Shown one piece after another: positions 56,556 to 64,000 of a stretch of 64,000 nucleotides of DNA. Within the stretch, counting starts at the first letter, position 1. The number at the start of each line of letters is the position of its first letter. The notes beneath the pieces were generated by a model that did no database searches, was not told where the DNA came from, and saw only the letters and a list, made by a program, of their open reading frames with translations. A program made the position numbers and the translations under genes. Source of the stretch: Rhizobium lentis (GTDB lineage: Bacteria; Pseudomonadota; Alphaproteobacteria; Rhizobiales; Rhizobiaceae); assembly GCF_017352135.1 (NCBI RefSeq), contig NZ_CP071454.1:1240501-1304500 (forward strand), in the 5' to 3' direction.

Positions 56556-56569
56556 GAACCAATCGGTTC
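56556..56569. promoter_or_regulatory. Inverted repeat, candidate TetR operator 2
   Basis: GAACC (56556-56560) and GGTTC (56565-56569) surround AATC. The GGTTC half site also occurs in operator 1, which suggests the same protein binds both. Confidence 0.55.
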
Positions 56570-56615
56570 GATTTCTTGAAACAAAAAGCGAAATCGTGAA
56601 CACGGTTAAGGAGAC

Positions 56616-57296
56616 ATGACGCTGAAACCCGACAATGCCGCCGTCTTCAGCCCTCCCTCTGCAGGAGGCCGATTTGCCGCGGGTGAAGATCCGGTCAAGC
56701 GACAGCAGATCCTCGCCGGCGCCAAGCGCGTCTTCATGAAAATGGGTTTCGACGCCGCCAGCATGAACGACGTGACGCGTGAGGCCGGCGTCTCCAAGGG
56801 AACGCTCTACGTCTACTTCACCAACAAGGAAGAGCTGTTTTCGGCAATGATCGAGGCCGAGCGCGCCGCCTTCGTGGCCGCCGTGCGCACCGCGCTTGCC
56901 GAGCATGACGAACCGGAAGCCGGTTTGTACGAATTCGGGATAAACTTCGTCACCCATATGACCGACGAAAAGGTCATCACCGCAATGCGCACCGTCCTCG
57001 GCGTTCGCGATCGTATGCCGGTGCTCTGTCAGCGCTTCTTCAAGGGGCCGGTCAATCTGCGCACCATCATGCGCGATTTCCTGGAACGGCACGTCGCAGA
57101 AGGTACACTCGTCATCGACGATATCGATCTGGCCGCCGGCCAGTTTCTCGATCTCGCCAGTGGCAGCTTCTTCAAGCTGCGCCTGTTCGGCAGCATGGAA
57201 GAGCCGCCGTCGCGCGACGAAATCGAGCGCGTCATCCGCGGCGCGATCCGGGTTTTCATGGCCGCCTACGGCGCGCCTGGGCACGAGACCGCCTGA
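56616..57296 (+). CDS. TetR-family regulator of the efflux operon
   Basis: The 226-residue protein has an N-terminal TetR helix-turn-helix (RQQILAGAKRVFMKMGFDAA, SMNDVTREAGVSKGTLYVYF) and a C-terminal ligand domain of the AcrR C-terminal type (RFFKGPVNLRTIMRDFLERH). It is divergent from the EmrA/EmrB-type genes, so it is likely their repressor. GTTAAGGAG lies upstream of ATG 56616. The two GAAC/GTTC repeats between the genes are the likely operators. The inducer is unknown. Confidence 0.9.
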   Translation: MTLKPDNAAVFSPPSAGGRFAAGEDPVKRQQILAGAKRVFMKMGFDAASMNDVTREAGVSKGTLYVYFTNKEELFSAMIEAERAAFVAAVRTALAEHDEPEAGLYEFGINFVTHMTDEKVITAMRTVLGVRDRMPVLCQRFFKGPVNLRTIMRDFLERHVAEGTLVIDDIDLAAGQFLDLASGSFFKLRLFGSMEEPPSRDEIERVIRGAIRVFMAAYGAPGHETA

Positions 57297-57402
57297 CGCG
57301 TTTTCTTGACTGCTCCCTTCCATCGGCCAAAACTCCGCAAGATCGATCAAACCCGGCTGCCGGTTTTTCTCTAAGGAGGAAGCCGCAACCACGGGAGTGA
57401 AG

Positions 57403-58242
57403 ATGAGCGCCATTGCACGGGCGATCTGGTTCATCGAGAGCCATTTCGAAAGCGATATATCGCTGGAAGAGATATCGGAAGCAGCCGGATTGTCGCGCTA
57501 CCATCTGTCGCGCGTCTTCGGTCTCGTTACCGGTCACTCGATCAGCGGCTATATAAGAGGACGGCGCCTCAGCCGCGCGGTGCCCGCGCTCGTCGGCGGT
57601 TCATCCACCATTCTCGAGGTTGCGCTTTGCGCCGGCTACGGCTCGCACGAAGCCTTCACCCGTGCCTTCCGCGACCAGTTCGGCATGACGCCGGATGCGG
57701 TGCGCAGACAGGGGCACGCCCGTAACCTCGTCCTGCTGGAGCCGATCAGAATGGACCCCGCCCACCTCAACGACCTCGAACCACCCCGCTTCGAAACCCT
57801 TCAACCGATGCTGCTTGCCGGTCTGCAGGAGATCTACCCCTATGGCGGCAACGCCGCCATCCCCTCGCTGTGGCAGAAGTTCAATGCTCATTTCGGCCAT
57901 ATCTCCGGCCAGAAAGGCAACGTAGCCTACGGCGTCTGCACCCATATCGACGGCGAGGCGGAGAAATTCCGCTACATGGCCGCAGTCGAAATCGCCGATG
58001 CCGGCGACCTGCCTGCCGATTTCGCCACGCTCAAGCTTCCCGGCCAGCGTTACGTCGTCTTCACCCATCGCGGCCATGTCTCCGGCATTCCGGCGACCAT
58101 GAACCGGATTTTCGGCACCTGGTGGCCGACATCGGGTCTGGAACACGGCGAGACACCTGACATGTTCGAACGCTATGACGAACGTTTCGACCCCCATACC
58201 GGCATGGGCGTCACGGAAATCTGGTTGCCGATCAGGGAATAA
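57403..58242 (+). CDS. AraC-family regulator with GyrI-like effector domain
   Basis: The 279-residue protein has an N-terminal AraC DNA-binding domain (ISLEEISEAAGLSRYHLSRV, ILEVALCAGYGSHEAFTRAF) and a C-terminal GyrI-like small-molecule domain (about 120-275) with LKLPGQRYVVFTHRGHVSGI. This SoxS/Rob-like order fits a drug-sensing activator. I prefer ATG 57403, with GGGAG 5 bases upstream, over GTG 57397. It follows the TetR gene by 106 bases on the same strand, which suggests a linked role in drug response. Confidence 0.9.
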   Translation: MSAIARAIWFIESHFESDISLEEISEAAGLSRYHLSRVFGLVTGHSISGYIRGRRLSRAVPALVGGSSTILEVALCAGYGSHEAFTRAFRDQFGMTPDAVRRQGHARNLVLLEPIRMDPAHLNDLEPPRFETLQPMLLAGLQEIYPYGGNAAIPSLWQKFNAHFGHISGQKGNVAYGVCTHIDGEAEKFRYMAAVEIADAGDLPADFATLKLPGQRYVVFTHRGHVSGIPATMNRIFGTWWPTSGLEHGETPDMFERYDERFDPHTGMGVTEIWLPIRE

Positions 58243-58347
58243 AAGTCATATCGATTCCGTATACCCCCTTGCGGCGCTTGTGTGGCAGGCCGCGGACACT
58301 ACATTGCGGGCGTCATCGCTCATGTGACGCAAAGGGGATTTACGCTG

Positions 58348-59097
58348 ATGCAGGAAATTATGACGCTCATTCAGGATCCGGCCGCCTGGGTGGCGCTCAT
58401 CACGCTGGTGGTGATGGAAGTCGTTCTCGGGATCGACAACCTGATCTTCATTTCCATTCTCACCAACAAACTGCCGCACGAGCACCGCGAGAAAGCCCGC
58501 AAGGTCGGCATCGGCCTGGCCCTGATCATGCGCCTGGCGCTGCTCGGCACCGTCGCCTGGATCGTGCAGCTGACCGAGCCGCTGTTCGAGGCCTTCGGCC
58601 ACGGCTTCTCCTGGAAGGACCTGATCCTGATCGCCGGCGGCTTGTTCCTCGTCTGGAAGGCGACCAAGGAAATTCACCACAGCGTCGATCCCGTCGACCA
58701 TCAGGAAGATTTCATTGCCACGTCGGCAACGACAGGCTTTGCATCGGCCATCGGCCAGATCCTGCTGCTCGACCTGGTCTTCTCCGTCGACAGCATTATC
58801 ACCGCCGTCGGTATGACGCCGCATCTGCCGATCATGGTGATCGCCGTCATCGCCGCCGTCACCGTCATGCTTGTTGCCGCCACCCCGCTCGCCAACTTCA
58901 TCGAGCGCAACCCGACGATCGTCATGCTTGCCCTCGCCTTCCTGCTGATGATCGGCACGACGCTGATCGCCGACGGCATGGGCTTCCATGTGCCGAAGGG
59001 CTACGTATACGCCGCCATGGCCTTCTCGGCACTGGTCGAGGTGCTGAACATGTTCGCGCGCAATGCTCGCAAACGGAAACGCGAAGGCGCCCATTGA
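58348..59097 (+). CDS. TerC-family integral membrane protein
   Basis: The 249-residue protein has about seven membrane helices and the TerC motifs [20 protein letters not shown] and [19 protein letters not shown], with the conserved acidic residues of the membrane metal site. Members are linked to tellurite resistance or to manganese export to secreted proteins. Either is possible here. AAAGGGG lies upstream of ATG 58348. The upstream 105 bases show no obvious manganese riboswitch core. Confidence 0.9.
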   Translation: MQEIMTLIQDPAAWVALITLVVMEVVLGIDNLIFISILTNKLPHEHREKARKVGIGLALIMRLALLGTVAWIVQLTEPLFEAFGHGFSWKDLILIAGGLFLVWKATKEIHHSVDPVDHQEDFIATSATTGFASAIGQILLLDLVFSVDSIITAVGMTPHLPIMVIAVIAAVTVMLVAATPLANFIERNPTIVMLALAFLLMIGTTLIADGMGFHVPKGYVYAAMAFSALVEVLNMFARNARKRKREGAH

Positions 59098-59107
59098 GAC
59101 TTCGGCG

Positions 59108-59140
59108 TGAGGGCGCGGCGGAACCGGCGCGCCCTCGCAC
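59108..59140 (+). terminator. Possible terminator after terC
   Basis: GGCGTGAGGGCGCG pairs with CGCGCCCTCGCAC over about 11 bases with small irregularities, around GCGGAACCGG. No T run follows, so confidence is limited. Confidence 0.45.
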
Positions 59141-59339
59141 AGCGACACCAAGCCCTTGGAGGCGCGGTTTTTCTTGACGCGCCCGGTTGAATATGGCCTA
59201 AGGCCAGCCGAACGGACGATCGGCGGATGGTGCGGGCGAATGCCCTTTTCCGGCCGGTTTGCCGAAGATATCTGCATCCTTCCGGCCGAACGTCGCTTTC
59301 CGGTGAAAGCCGTCCGGCATTCATTGACGGGCACACACA

Positions 59340-60806
59340 ATGACAGTTTCCGGGACAGCTTCCGGCGTCCGCGTCCGCATCGCTCCCTCGCCGACCGGCG
59401 AGCCGCATGTTGGCACCGCTTATATCGCTCTTTTCAACTACCTCTTCGCCAAGAAGCACGGCGGCGAGTTCATCCTGCGCATCGAAGACACCGATGCGAC
59501 GCGCTCGACCCCGGAATTCGAGACGAAGGTGCTGGACGCGCTCAAATGGTGCGGGCTGGAATGGAAGGAAGGCCCGGATATCGGCGGCCCCTACGGCCCA
59601 TACCGCCAGTCCGACCGCAAGCCGATGTACCAGCCCTACGCTGAGGAGCTGCTGGACAAGGGCCATGCCTTCCGCTGTTTCTGCACGCCCGAGCGGCTGG
59701 AGCAGATGCGCGAGGCACAGCGCGCTGCCGGCAAGCCGCCGAAATATGACGGTCTCTGCCTGAACCTCACCGCTGAGGAAGTCACCTCGCGCATGGCGGC
59801 GGGCGAGACCACAGTCATCCGCATGAAGATCCCGGCCGAAGGCTCCTGCGACTTCACGGACGGCGTCTACGGCGATGTCAGCATTCCGTGGGATTCCGTC
59901 GACATGCAGGTCCTGATCAAGGCCGACGGCATGCCGACCTATCATATGGCCAATGTCATCGACGACCATCTGATGAAGATCACTCATGTGGCCCGCGGCG
60001 AGGAATGGCTGGCTTCCGTGCCGAAGCACATCCTGCTCTATCGCTATTTCGGCTGGGAGCAGCCGGTCTTCATGCATCTGTCGCTGATGCGCAATGCCGA
60101 CAAGTCCAAGCTGTCGAAGCGTAAGAACCCGACCTCAATCTCCTATTATTCGGCGCTCGGCTATATCCCGGAAGCGCTGATGAACTTCCTCGGTCTCTTC
60201 TTCATGCAGATCGCTGAAGGCGAAGAGCTTCTGACGATGGAAGAGCTGTCGGAAAAGTTCGATCCGGACAATCTCTCCAAAGCCGGCGCGATCTTCGACA
60301 TCCAGAAGCTCGACTGGCTGAACGGCCGCTGGATCCGCGAGAAGCTCAGCGAAGAGGAATTCCAGGCGCGCGTGCTCACCTGGGCGATGGAAAACGACCG
60401 TTTGAAGGCCGGCCTGCGGCTGTCGCAGACGCGTATTTCCAAGCTCGGCGAACTGCCCGATCTCGCAGGCTTCCTGCTGAAATCCGATCTCGGCCTGCAG
60501 CCTTCCGATTTCGCCAAGATCAAGTCGCCGCCGGAAGAGATCCTGGAAATCCTCAACACCGTCCAGCCGGATCTCGAAAAGATCCTGGAATGGAACGTCG
60601 AGACGATCGAAGCCGAACTGCGTGCCATCGCCGACCGGATGGGCAAGAAGCTGAAGGTTGTGGTCTCGCCGCTCTTCGTCGCCGTCTCCGGTTCGTCGCG
60701 CTCGCTGCCGCTCTTCGACTCCATGGCGATCCTCGGCCGCTCGGTTGTGCGCCAGCGCCTGAAGCTCGCCGCCCAGGCAGTCGCCGCCCTCGTCGGCTCG
60801 AAGTAA
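59340..60806 (+). CDS. gltX: Glutamyl-tRNA synthetase
   Basis: The 488-residue protein is a class I synthetase of normal length. The HIGH-like motif is in RIAPSPTGEPHVGTAYIALF and the KMSKS-like motif is KLSKRKNP near residue 260. It charges tRNA-Glu, and in alphaproteobacteria one of the two GltX copies may also charge tRNA-Gln for the GatCAB route; which one this is cannot be told here. ATG 59340 matches the family start. lysS follows 22 bases after the stop, so the two are probably one transcript. Confidence 0.95.
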   Translation: MTVSGTASGVRVRIAPSPTGEPHVGTAYIALFNYLFAKKHGGEFILRIEDTDATRSTPEFETKVLDALKWCGLEWKEGPDIGGPYGPYRQSDRKPMYQPYAEELLDKGHAFRCFCTPERLEQMREAQRAAGKPPKYDGLCLNLTAEEVTSRMAAGETTVIRMKIPAEGSCDFTDGVYGDVSIPWDSVDMQVLIKADGMPTYHMANVIDDHLMKITHVARGEEWLASVPKHILLYRYFGWEQPVFMHLSLMRNADKSKLSKRKNPTSISYYSALGYIPEALMNFLGLFFMQIAEGEELLTMEELSEKFDPDNLSKAGAIFDIQKLDWLNGRWIREKLSEEEFQARVLTWAMENDRLKAGLRLSQTRISKLGELPDLAGFLLKSDLGLQPSDFAKIKSPPEEILEILNTVQPDLEKILEWNVETIEAELRAIADRMGKKLKVVVSPLFVAVSGSSRSLPLFDSMAILGRSVVRQRLKLAAQAVAALVGSK

Positions 60807-60828
60807 GAACAGTCAGAGGATTTCGACA

Positions 60829-62325
60829 GTGGCTGACAACAAGACCGAAAACACCCTCTCCTCCGACGCGACGGAGGTGCGCGCCCAGAAGCTGAAGCTG
60901 CTGCGCGAGCAGATCGGCGATGTCTATCCGGCACATTTCCACCGGACGCTGACCAACGCCGAACTGAGCGCCAAGTATGAATCTCTCGAACCCGACGTGG
61001 AGACGCAGGATATCGTCACGGTCGCCGGCCGCGTCTATTCCTCGCGCAACTCCGGCATGTTCATGGATATCCATGACGCCTCCGGCAAGATCCAGATCTT
61101 TTCGCACAAGGACGTCACCGGCGAGGAAGCCCGCGCCCTGCTGCCGATGATCGATATCGGCGACATCATCGGCGTCACCGGCATCGTCCGCCGCACCAAG
61201 CGCGGCGAGCTGACGATCAACGCGCAAAAGATCGAGATGCTGACGAAGTCGCTGCTGCCGATGCCCGAGAAGTGGCACGGTCTCTCCGACATCGAGCTGC
61301 GCTATCGCAAGCGCCATCTCGACATCATGACCAACGAGGATTCGAAGCTGCGCTTCCAGCAGCGCTCGAAGATCGTCTCCGGCATCCGCCGCTTCATGGA
61401 GAATGACGGCTTCATGGAAGTCGAGACGCCGATGCTGCAATCGATCTATGGCGGCGCCACTGCCGAGCCGTTCAAGACGCATCACAATACACTGAAGCTC
61501 GACATGTACCTGCGCATCGCGCCGGAACTGTTCCTGAAGCGCACGCTGGTTTCGGGCCTCACCGACAAGGTCTTCGAGATCAACCGCAACTTCCGCAACG
61601 AAGGCGTCTCCACCCGGCACAATCCAGAATTCACGATGATGGAGTGTTACTGGGCCTATGCCGATTACGAGGACATGATGGACCTCGTCGAGCGGCTGTT
61701 CGAGACCCTGGCGCTCTCAATTCACGGCACGACGGAATTCGACTTCGGCGACAAGCGGTTGTCCTTCAAGGGCCCGTTCAAGCGCGTGCCGATGCCCGAT
61801 GCCGTCAAGGAAGCGACCGGCATCGATTTCCTCGCCATCAAGACCGATGAGGAAGCCCGCGCCGCCGCCAAGGCTGCAGGCTTCGCGGTCGAGAAGGATT
61901 GGACCTGGGGCGAATGCCTCGCCTTCATCTTTGAGGAAAAGGTCGAACCCACCCTGATCCAGCCGTCGCATGTGACCCATTTCCCGAAGGATATTTCGCC
62001 CTTCGCCAAGGAAGTGCCGGGCGAGCCGCGCCTGGTCGAGCGCTTCGAGACCTATTGCAACGCCTGGGAACTCGGCAACGCGTTCTCCGAGCTCAACGAT
62101 CCCGAAGAGCAGCGCCGCCGCATGGTCGAGCAGCTCGAACAGGCGCATGCCCGCGGCGAAAAGGAAAAGCAGCTGGACGAGGAATTCCTCGACGCGATCG
62201 ACCAGGGCATGCCGCCCGCCGGCGGTCTCGGCATCGGCGTCGACCGCCTGATCATGCTTTTGACCAATGCGCCGTCGATCCGCGACGTCATCCTCTTCCC
62301 GGCCCGCCGCAACAAGGCCGACTGA
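60829..62325 (+). CDS. lysS: Lysyl-tRNA synthetase, class II
   Basis: The 498-residue protein is a class II synthetase. Motif 1 is GFMEVETPMLQSIYGGATAE, motif 2 is FEINRNFRNEGVSTRHNPEF and motif 3 is GGLGIGVDRLIMLLTNAPSI, with a preceding OB-fold (VAGRVYSSRNSGMFMDIHDA). It charges tRNA-Lys. Translation starts at GTG 60829. Class II is notable because many alphaproteobacteria use the unrelated class I enzyme. It is in a transcript with gltX. Confidence 0.95.
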   Translation: MADNKTENTLSSDATEVRAQKLKLLREQIGDVYPAHFHRTLTNAELSAKYESLEPDVETQDIVTVAGRVYSSRNSGMFMDIHDASGKIQIFSHKDVTGEEARALLPMIDIGDIIGVTGIVRRTKRGELTINAQKIEMLTKSLLPMPEKWHGLSDIELRYRKRHLDIMTNEDSKLRFQQRSKIVSGIRRFMENDGFMEVETPMLQSIYGGATAEPFKTHHNTLKLDMYLRIAPELFLKRTLVSGLTDKVFEINRNFRNEGVSTRHNPEFTMMECYWAYADYEDMMDLVERLFETLALSIHGTTEFDFGDKRLSFKGPFKRVPMPDAVKEATGIDFLAIKTDEEARAAAKAAGFAVEKDWTWGECLAFIFEEKVEPTLIQPSHVTHFPKDISPFAKEVPGEPRLVERFETYCNAWELGNAFSELNDPEEQRRRMVEQLEQAHARGEKEKQLDEEFLDAIDQGMPPAGGLGIGVDRLIMLLTNAPSIRDVILFPARRNKAD

Positions 62326-62344
62326 CCGGCGGAAACCAAAAAAC

Positions 62345-62376
62345 AAAGCGGAGTGCCGCCGGCGCTCCGCTTTTTT
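62345..62376. terminator. Terminator after lysS
   Basis: AAGCGGAG (62346-62353) pairs with CTCCGCTT (62365-62372), with an inner GCC/GGC pair; TTTTTT (62371-62376) follows. A residues on the left suit the minus-strand neighbour too. Confidence 0.8.
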
Positions 62377-62388
62377 CATGCCGCTTTT

Positions 62389-63132
62389 TCAGTGGGCCTT
62401 GGGAGCTTCCGCAGGCGGCTCTTCGGCCGGTGCCTCGGCCACGACATCGGCGCCGTGGCCGCCCTCGGCGGCAGGTGCCGCTTCGCTTTCGGCCGCCGGC
62501 GCTGTGCCATGCCCGCCGCTTTCGGCCTTCTTGCTCTTTTCCTCGTTTTTGGTCGAGGCGACGGCGACCGGATCGACACAATCCTCCGGGTCCTTGAAGC
62601 CGGCGCTGATCGCGGCGATCTCGTCGGCCGGCAGCTCGATGCGCTCGCCGAAGAACAGCCCGTTTTCACTGGCGGTGCCGTCATAGTAGCGCGCGGTATA
62701 GGGCTTGTCGTCGAGGCCCGGAACGGTCTTGTCGGGATGCGGGATATAGACGACGTCGGCCCCGATCGCCCGGCCGCGAATATCGGCGCGCAGCGTCGGG
62801 CCGTTCTCATCGAGCACCACCACCTGCACCAGGTCAGGCTTCTGCGCGGCATAGATGGCCTGGGCGACGCGAAGCGCGGTCCGGACCCGCGTCATTCCGT
62901 CGGTCGGTTCGGTCTTGATATATTTGCGGACCCAGACATGATCCTGCTTCTTGATCGTCACCAGGTTGACGTCGCTGCATTCGAGCCCGTAGACCCGGTT
63001 GGAGGAGCCGATCAGCCTGTCCTTGCCGACATAGACTGCCGCGCCGCCGGAAACGCCCGCGAGAAGAGCGACTCCGCCGATGATGATCGTCAATTTCCGG
63101 GAAGGCCGGAATATGCGCAGTAAGGCCTTCAC
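62389..63132 (-). CDS. Membrane-anchored protein of unknown function with an Ala/Pro/Glu-rich tail
   Basis: The 247-residue protein starts with a signal anchor (MKALLRIFRPSRKLTIIIGG, with VALLAGVSGGAAVYVG as the helix), so most of it lies outside the cytoplasm. The middle part has VYGLECSDVNLVTIKKQDHV and a RTALRVAQAIYAAQKPDLVQ helix, then RYYDGTASENGLFFGERIEL. Two Cys are present. The last 50-60 residues are low complexity (Ala, Pro, Glu, Gly, His). I do not recognise the family. It is convergent with lysS and shares its terminator region. Confidence 0.7.
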   Translation of the reverse strand: MKALLRIFRPSRKLTIIIGGVALLAGVSGGAAVYVGKDRLIGSSNRVYGLECSDVNLVTIKKQDHVWVRKYIKTEPTDGMTRVRTALRVAQAIYAAQKPDLVQVVVLDENGPTLRADIRGRAIGADVVYIPHPDKTVPGLDDKPYTARYYDGTASENGLFFGERIELPADEIAAISAGFKDPEDCVDPVAVASTKNEEKSKKAESGGHGTAPAAESEAAPAAEGGHGADVVAEAPAEEPPAEAPKAH

Positions 63133-63248
63133 GCCAACTGCTCCGCCATCTGAAACTCCAACGCAGGACAGGTGCTGAGAACACTAGGGAAATGACGTTT
63201 CTGAAAGTTTAAGTGGGCATGCAAAGCCCGCTCCATTTTAGGAAAATA

Positions 63249-63274
63249 CCGAAAAAGGTCCGGGCTTTTTTCGG
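63249..63274. promoter_or_regulatory. Hairpin in the LysR gene leader
   Basis: CCGAAAAA (63249-63256) and TTTTTCGG (63267-63274) are perfect inverted copies. A second longer pairing AAAGCCCG (63223-63230) with CGGGCTTT (63261-63268) competes with it. The structure lies between divergent genes, 34 bases before ATG 63308. It may be an operator or an attenuator-like leader. Confidence 0.4.
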
Positions 63275-63307
63275 CCGCTTGCCACCGCACATTTCGCCAT
63301 GCTCTAA

Positions 63308-64000
63308 ATGCCCATGGCCTTCACGCTTCGCCAGATCCAGTATTTCGTCGCCGTCGCCGAACAGGGTTCTGTGACGCGGGCGGCACAGAACCTTTCGATC
63401 TCGCAATCCTCGGTAACCGAGGCGTTGAAGGAACTCGAAACCGATCTTGGCGTGGTGCTCTTCGAGCGTCATCCGCGTGGCCTGACGATCACCCACAACG
63501 GACACCAGTTCCTGCGTCACGCGACGAAGATCCTCGCCTCCGTTTCCGATGCGCGCACCAGCTTTTCCGGCCAGCAAAGCGCGCTTTCCGGCACTCTGAA
63601 TATCGGCGTCACCTCGCTCGTGGCCGGCTACGTGCTCTCCGATCTGCTCGCGCGATACCGGCGCGCCTGTCCGGGCATCGAGGTCAGCGCCATCGAGGAC
63701 AATGGCGGCTACCTGGAACACCTCCTGGTCGGCGGCGAGCTCGATGTCGCCGTCATGGTGATCTCGAATCTTCGGGACCGCATGGCGCTGCAAGCGGAAA
63801 TCCTCGAAACATCGCCCTATCGCCTATGGCTGCCGATGGGCCATCCGCTGGTCTCGGCCGATATCATCTCGGTCGCCGACATCGCCCGTGAACCACTGAT
63901 CATGCTGACGGTCGACGAAATCGAGGAGAATACCGGCAAGCTGCTCTCGGCCCTCGGCGCCCGCCCGCATGTCGCCTTCCGCACCCGCTCGGTGGAAGCA
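63308..64000 (+). CDS. LysR-family transcriptional regulator, C-terminus outside the window
   Basis: The first 231 residues are visible. The winged helix reads FTLRQIQYFVAVAEQGSVTR, AAQNLSISQSSVTEALKELE, and the effector domain begins LSGTLNIGVTSLVAGYVLSD. The start is ATG 63308 or ATG 63314. It is divergent from the unknown gene at 62389. Its target is unknown. Confidence 0.88.
   Translation, partial: MPMAFTLRQIQYFVAVAEQGSVTRAAQNLSISQSSVTEALKELETDLGVVLFERHPRGLTITHNGHQFLRHATKILASVSDARTSFSGQQSALSGTLNIGVTSLVAGYVLSDLLARYRRACPGIEVSAIEDNGGYLEHLLVGGELDVAVMVISNLRDRMALQAEILETSPYRLWLPMGHPLVSADIISVADIAREPLIMLTVDEIEENTGKLLSALGARPHVAFRTRSVEA

Noticed and set aside
58243..58347. Possible manganese (yybP-ykoY) riboswitch before terC
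   Set aside because: The short leader does not show the conserved core by eye; a covariance search would decide.

Overview
The window is high-GC chromosomal DNA of an alphaproteobacterium. The protein sequences, the three-gene pntAA-pntAB-pntB transhydrogenase, the GGDEF/EAL proteins, the many LacI-type regulators, the ABC and TRAP sugar/organic-acid importers and the RIME-like palindromic repeats all point to Rhizobium (R. etli / R. leguminosarum group). This assignment rests on recognised families and style, not on a database search. I found no tRNA, rRNA, CRISPR array, insertion sequence, integrase or phage gene. The region reads as ordinary core-type chromosome, with 58 genes, two of them partial at the window ends and two frameshifted.

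Layout. 1-7 kb: two divergent membrane signalling genes (a CHASE2 protein and a class III nucleotide cyclase with a haem-type CxxCH motif), rpsU with a strong terminator, a TPR lipoprotein, an HWE-family histidine kinase and a secreted DUF992 protein. 7-14 kb: the proton-translocating transhydrogenase operon, a cytochrome oxidase subunit IV, a FeeM/GNAT-like acyltransferase and a GGDEF-EAL protein whose GGDEF motif is degenerate. 14-18.6 kb: a TRAP importer with its binding protein on the facing strand, and a class I amidotransferase-type hydrolase. 18.6-22.2 kb: a LacI regulator with a hydroxyacid dehydrogenase, and a MarR regulator divergent from a creatininase-family amidohydrolase. 22.2-25.8 kb: a Zur-like operator followed by a His-rich CobW GTPase, a WD40 protein, a GNAT and serine acetyltransferase. 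25.8-37.2 kb: a serine hydrolase, ornithine/lysine decarboxylase with a long leader that probably holds the speF RNA motif, a DUF1007/NicO nickel-cobalt transporter pair, KDPG aldolase, an overlapping CYTH/CHAD pair and the tRNA hydroxylation enzyme TrhO. 37-39.5 kb: a CHASE4-GGDEF-EAL protein.

39.6-53.4 kb is a sugar catabolism block: a GH1 beta-glucosidase and a DoxX gene (each with an apparent one-base deletion), a Gfo/Idh/MocA dehydrogenase, a TIM-barrel epimerase, a complete ribose-type ABC importer divergent from a LacI regulator across a mirrored pair of 16-bp operators, and xylA, xylB and a second LacI regulator with its own palindrome. 53.6-58.2 kb: an EmrAB-type efflux pair divergent from a TetR regulator, with inverted repeats between them, then an AraC/GyrI-like regulator. 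58-64 kb: TerC, gltX, a class II lysS, an unrecognised membrane-anchored protein and the start of a LysR regulator.

No clearly new multi-gene system is visible. The points most worth a second look are the haem-motif cyclase, the two neighbouring frameshifts, the metal-linked operators (Zur-like, and TCCC(A/G)ATT repeats before the NicO pair), the twin operator of the sugar ABC operon, the FeeM-like synthase and the decarboxylase leader.
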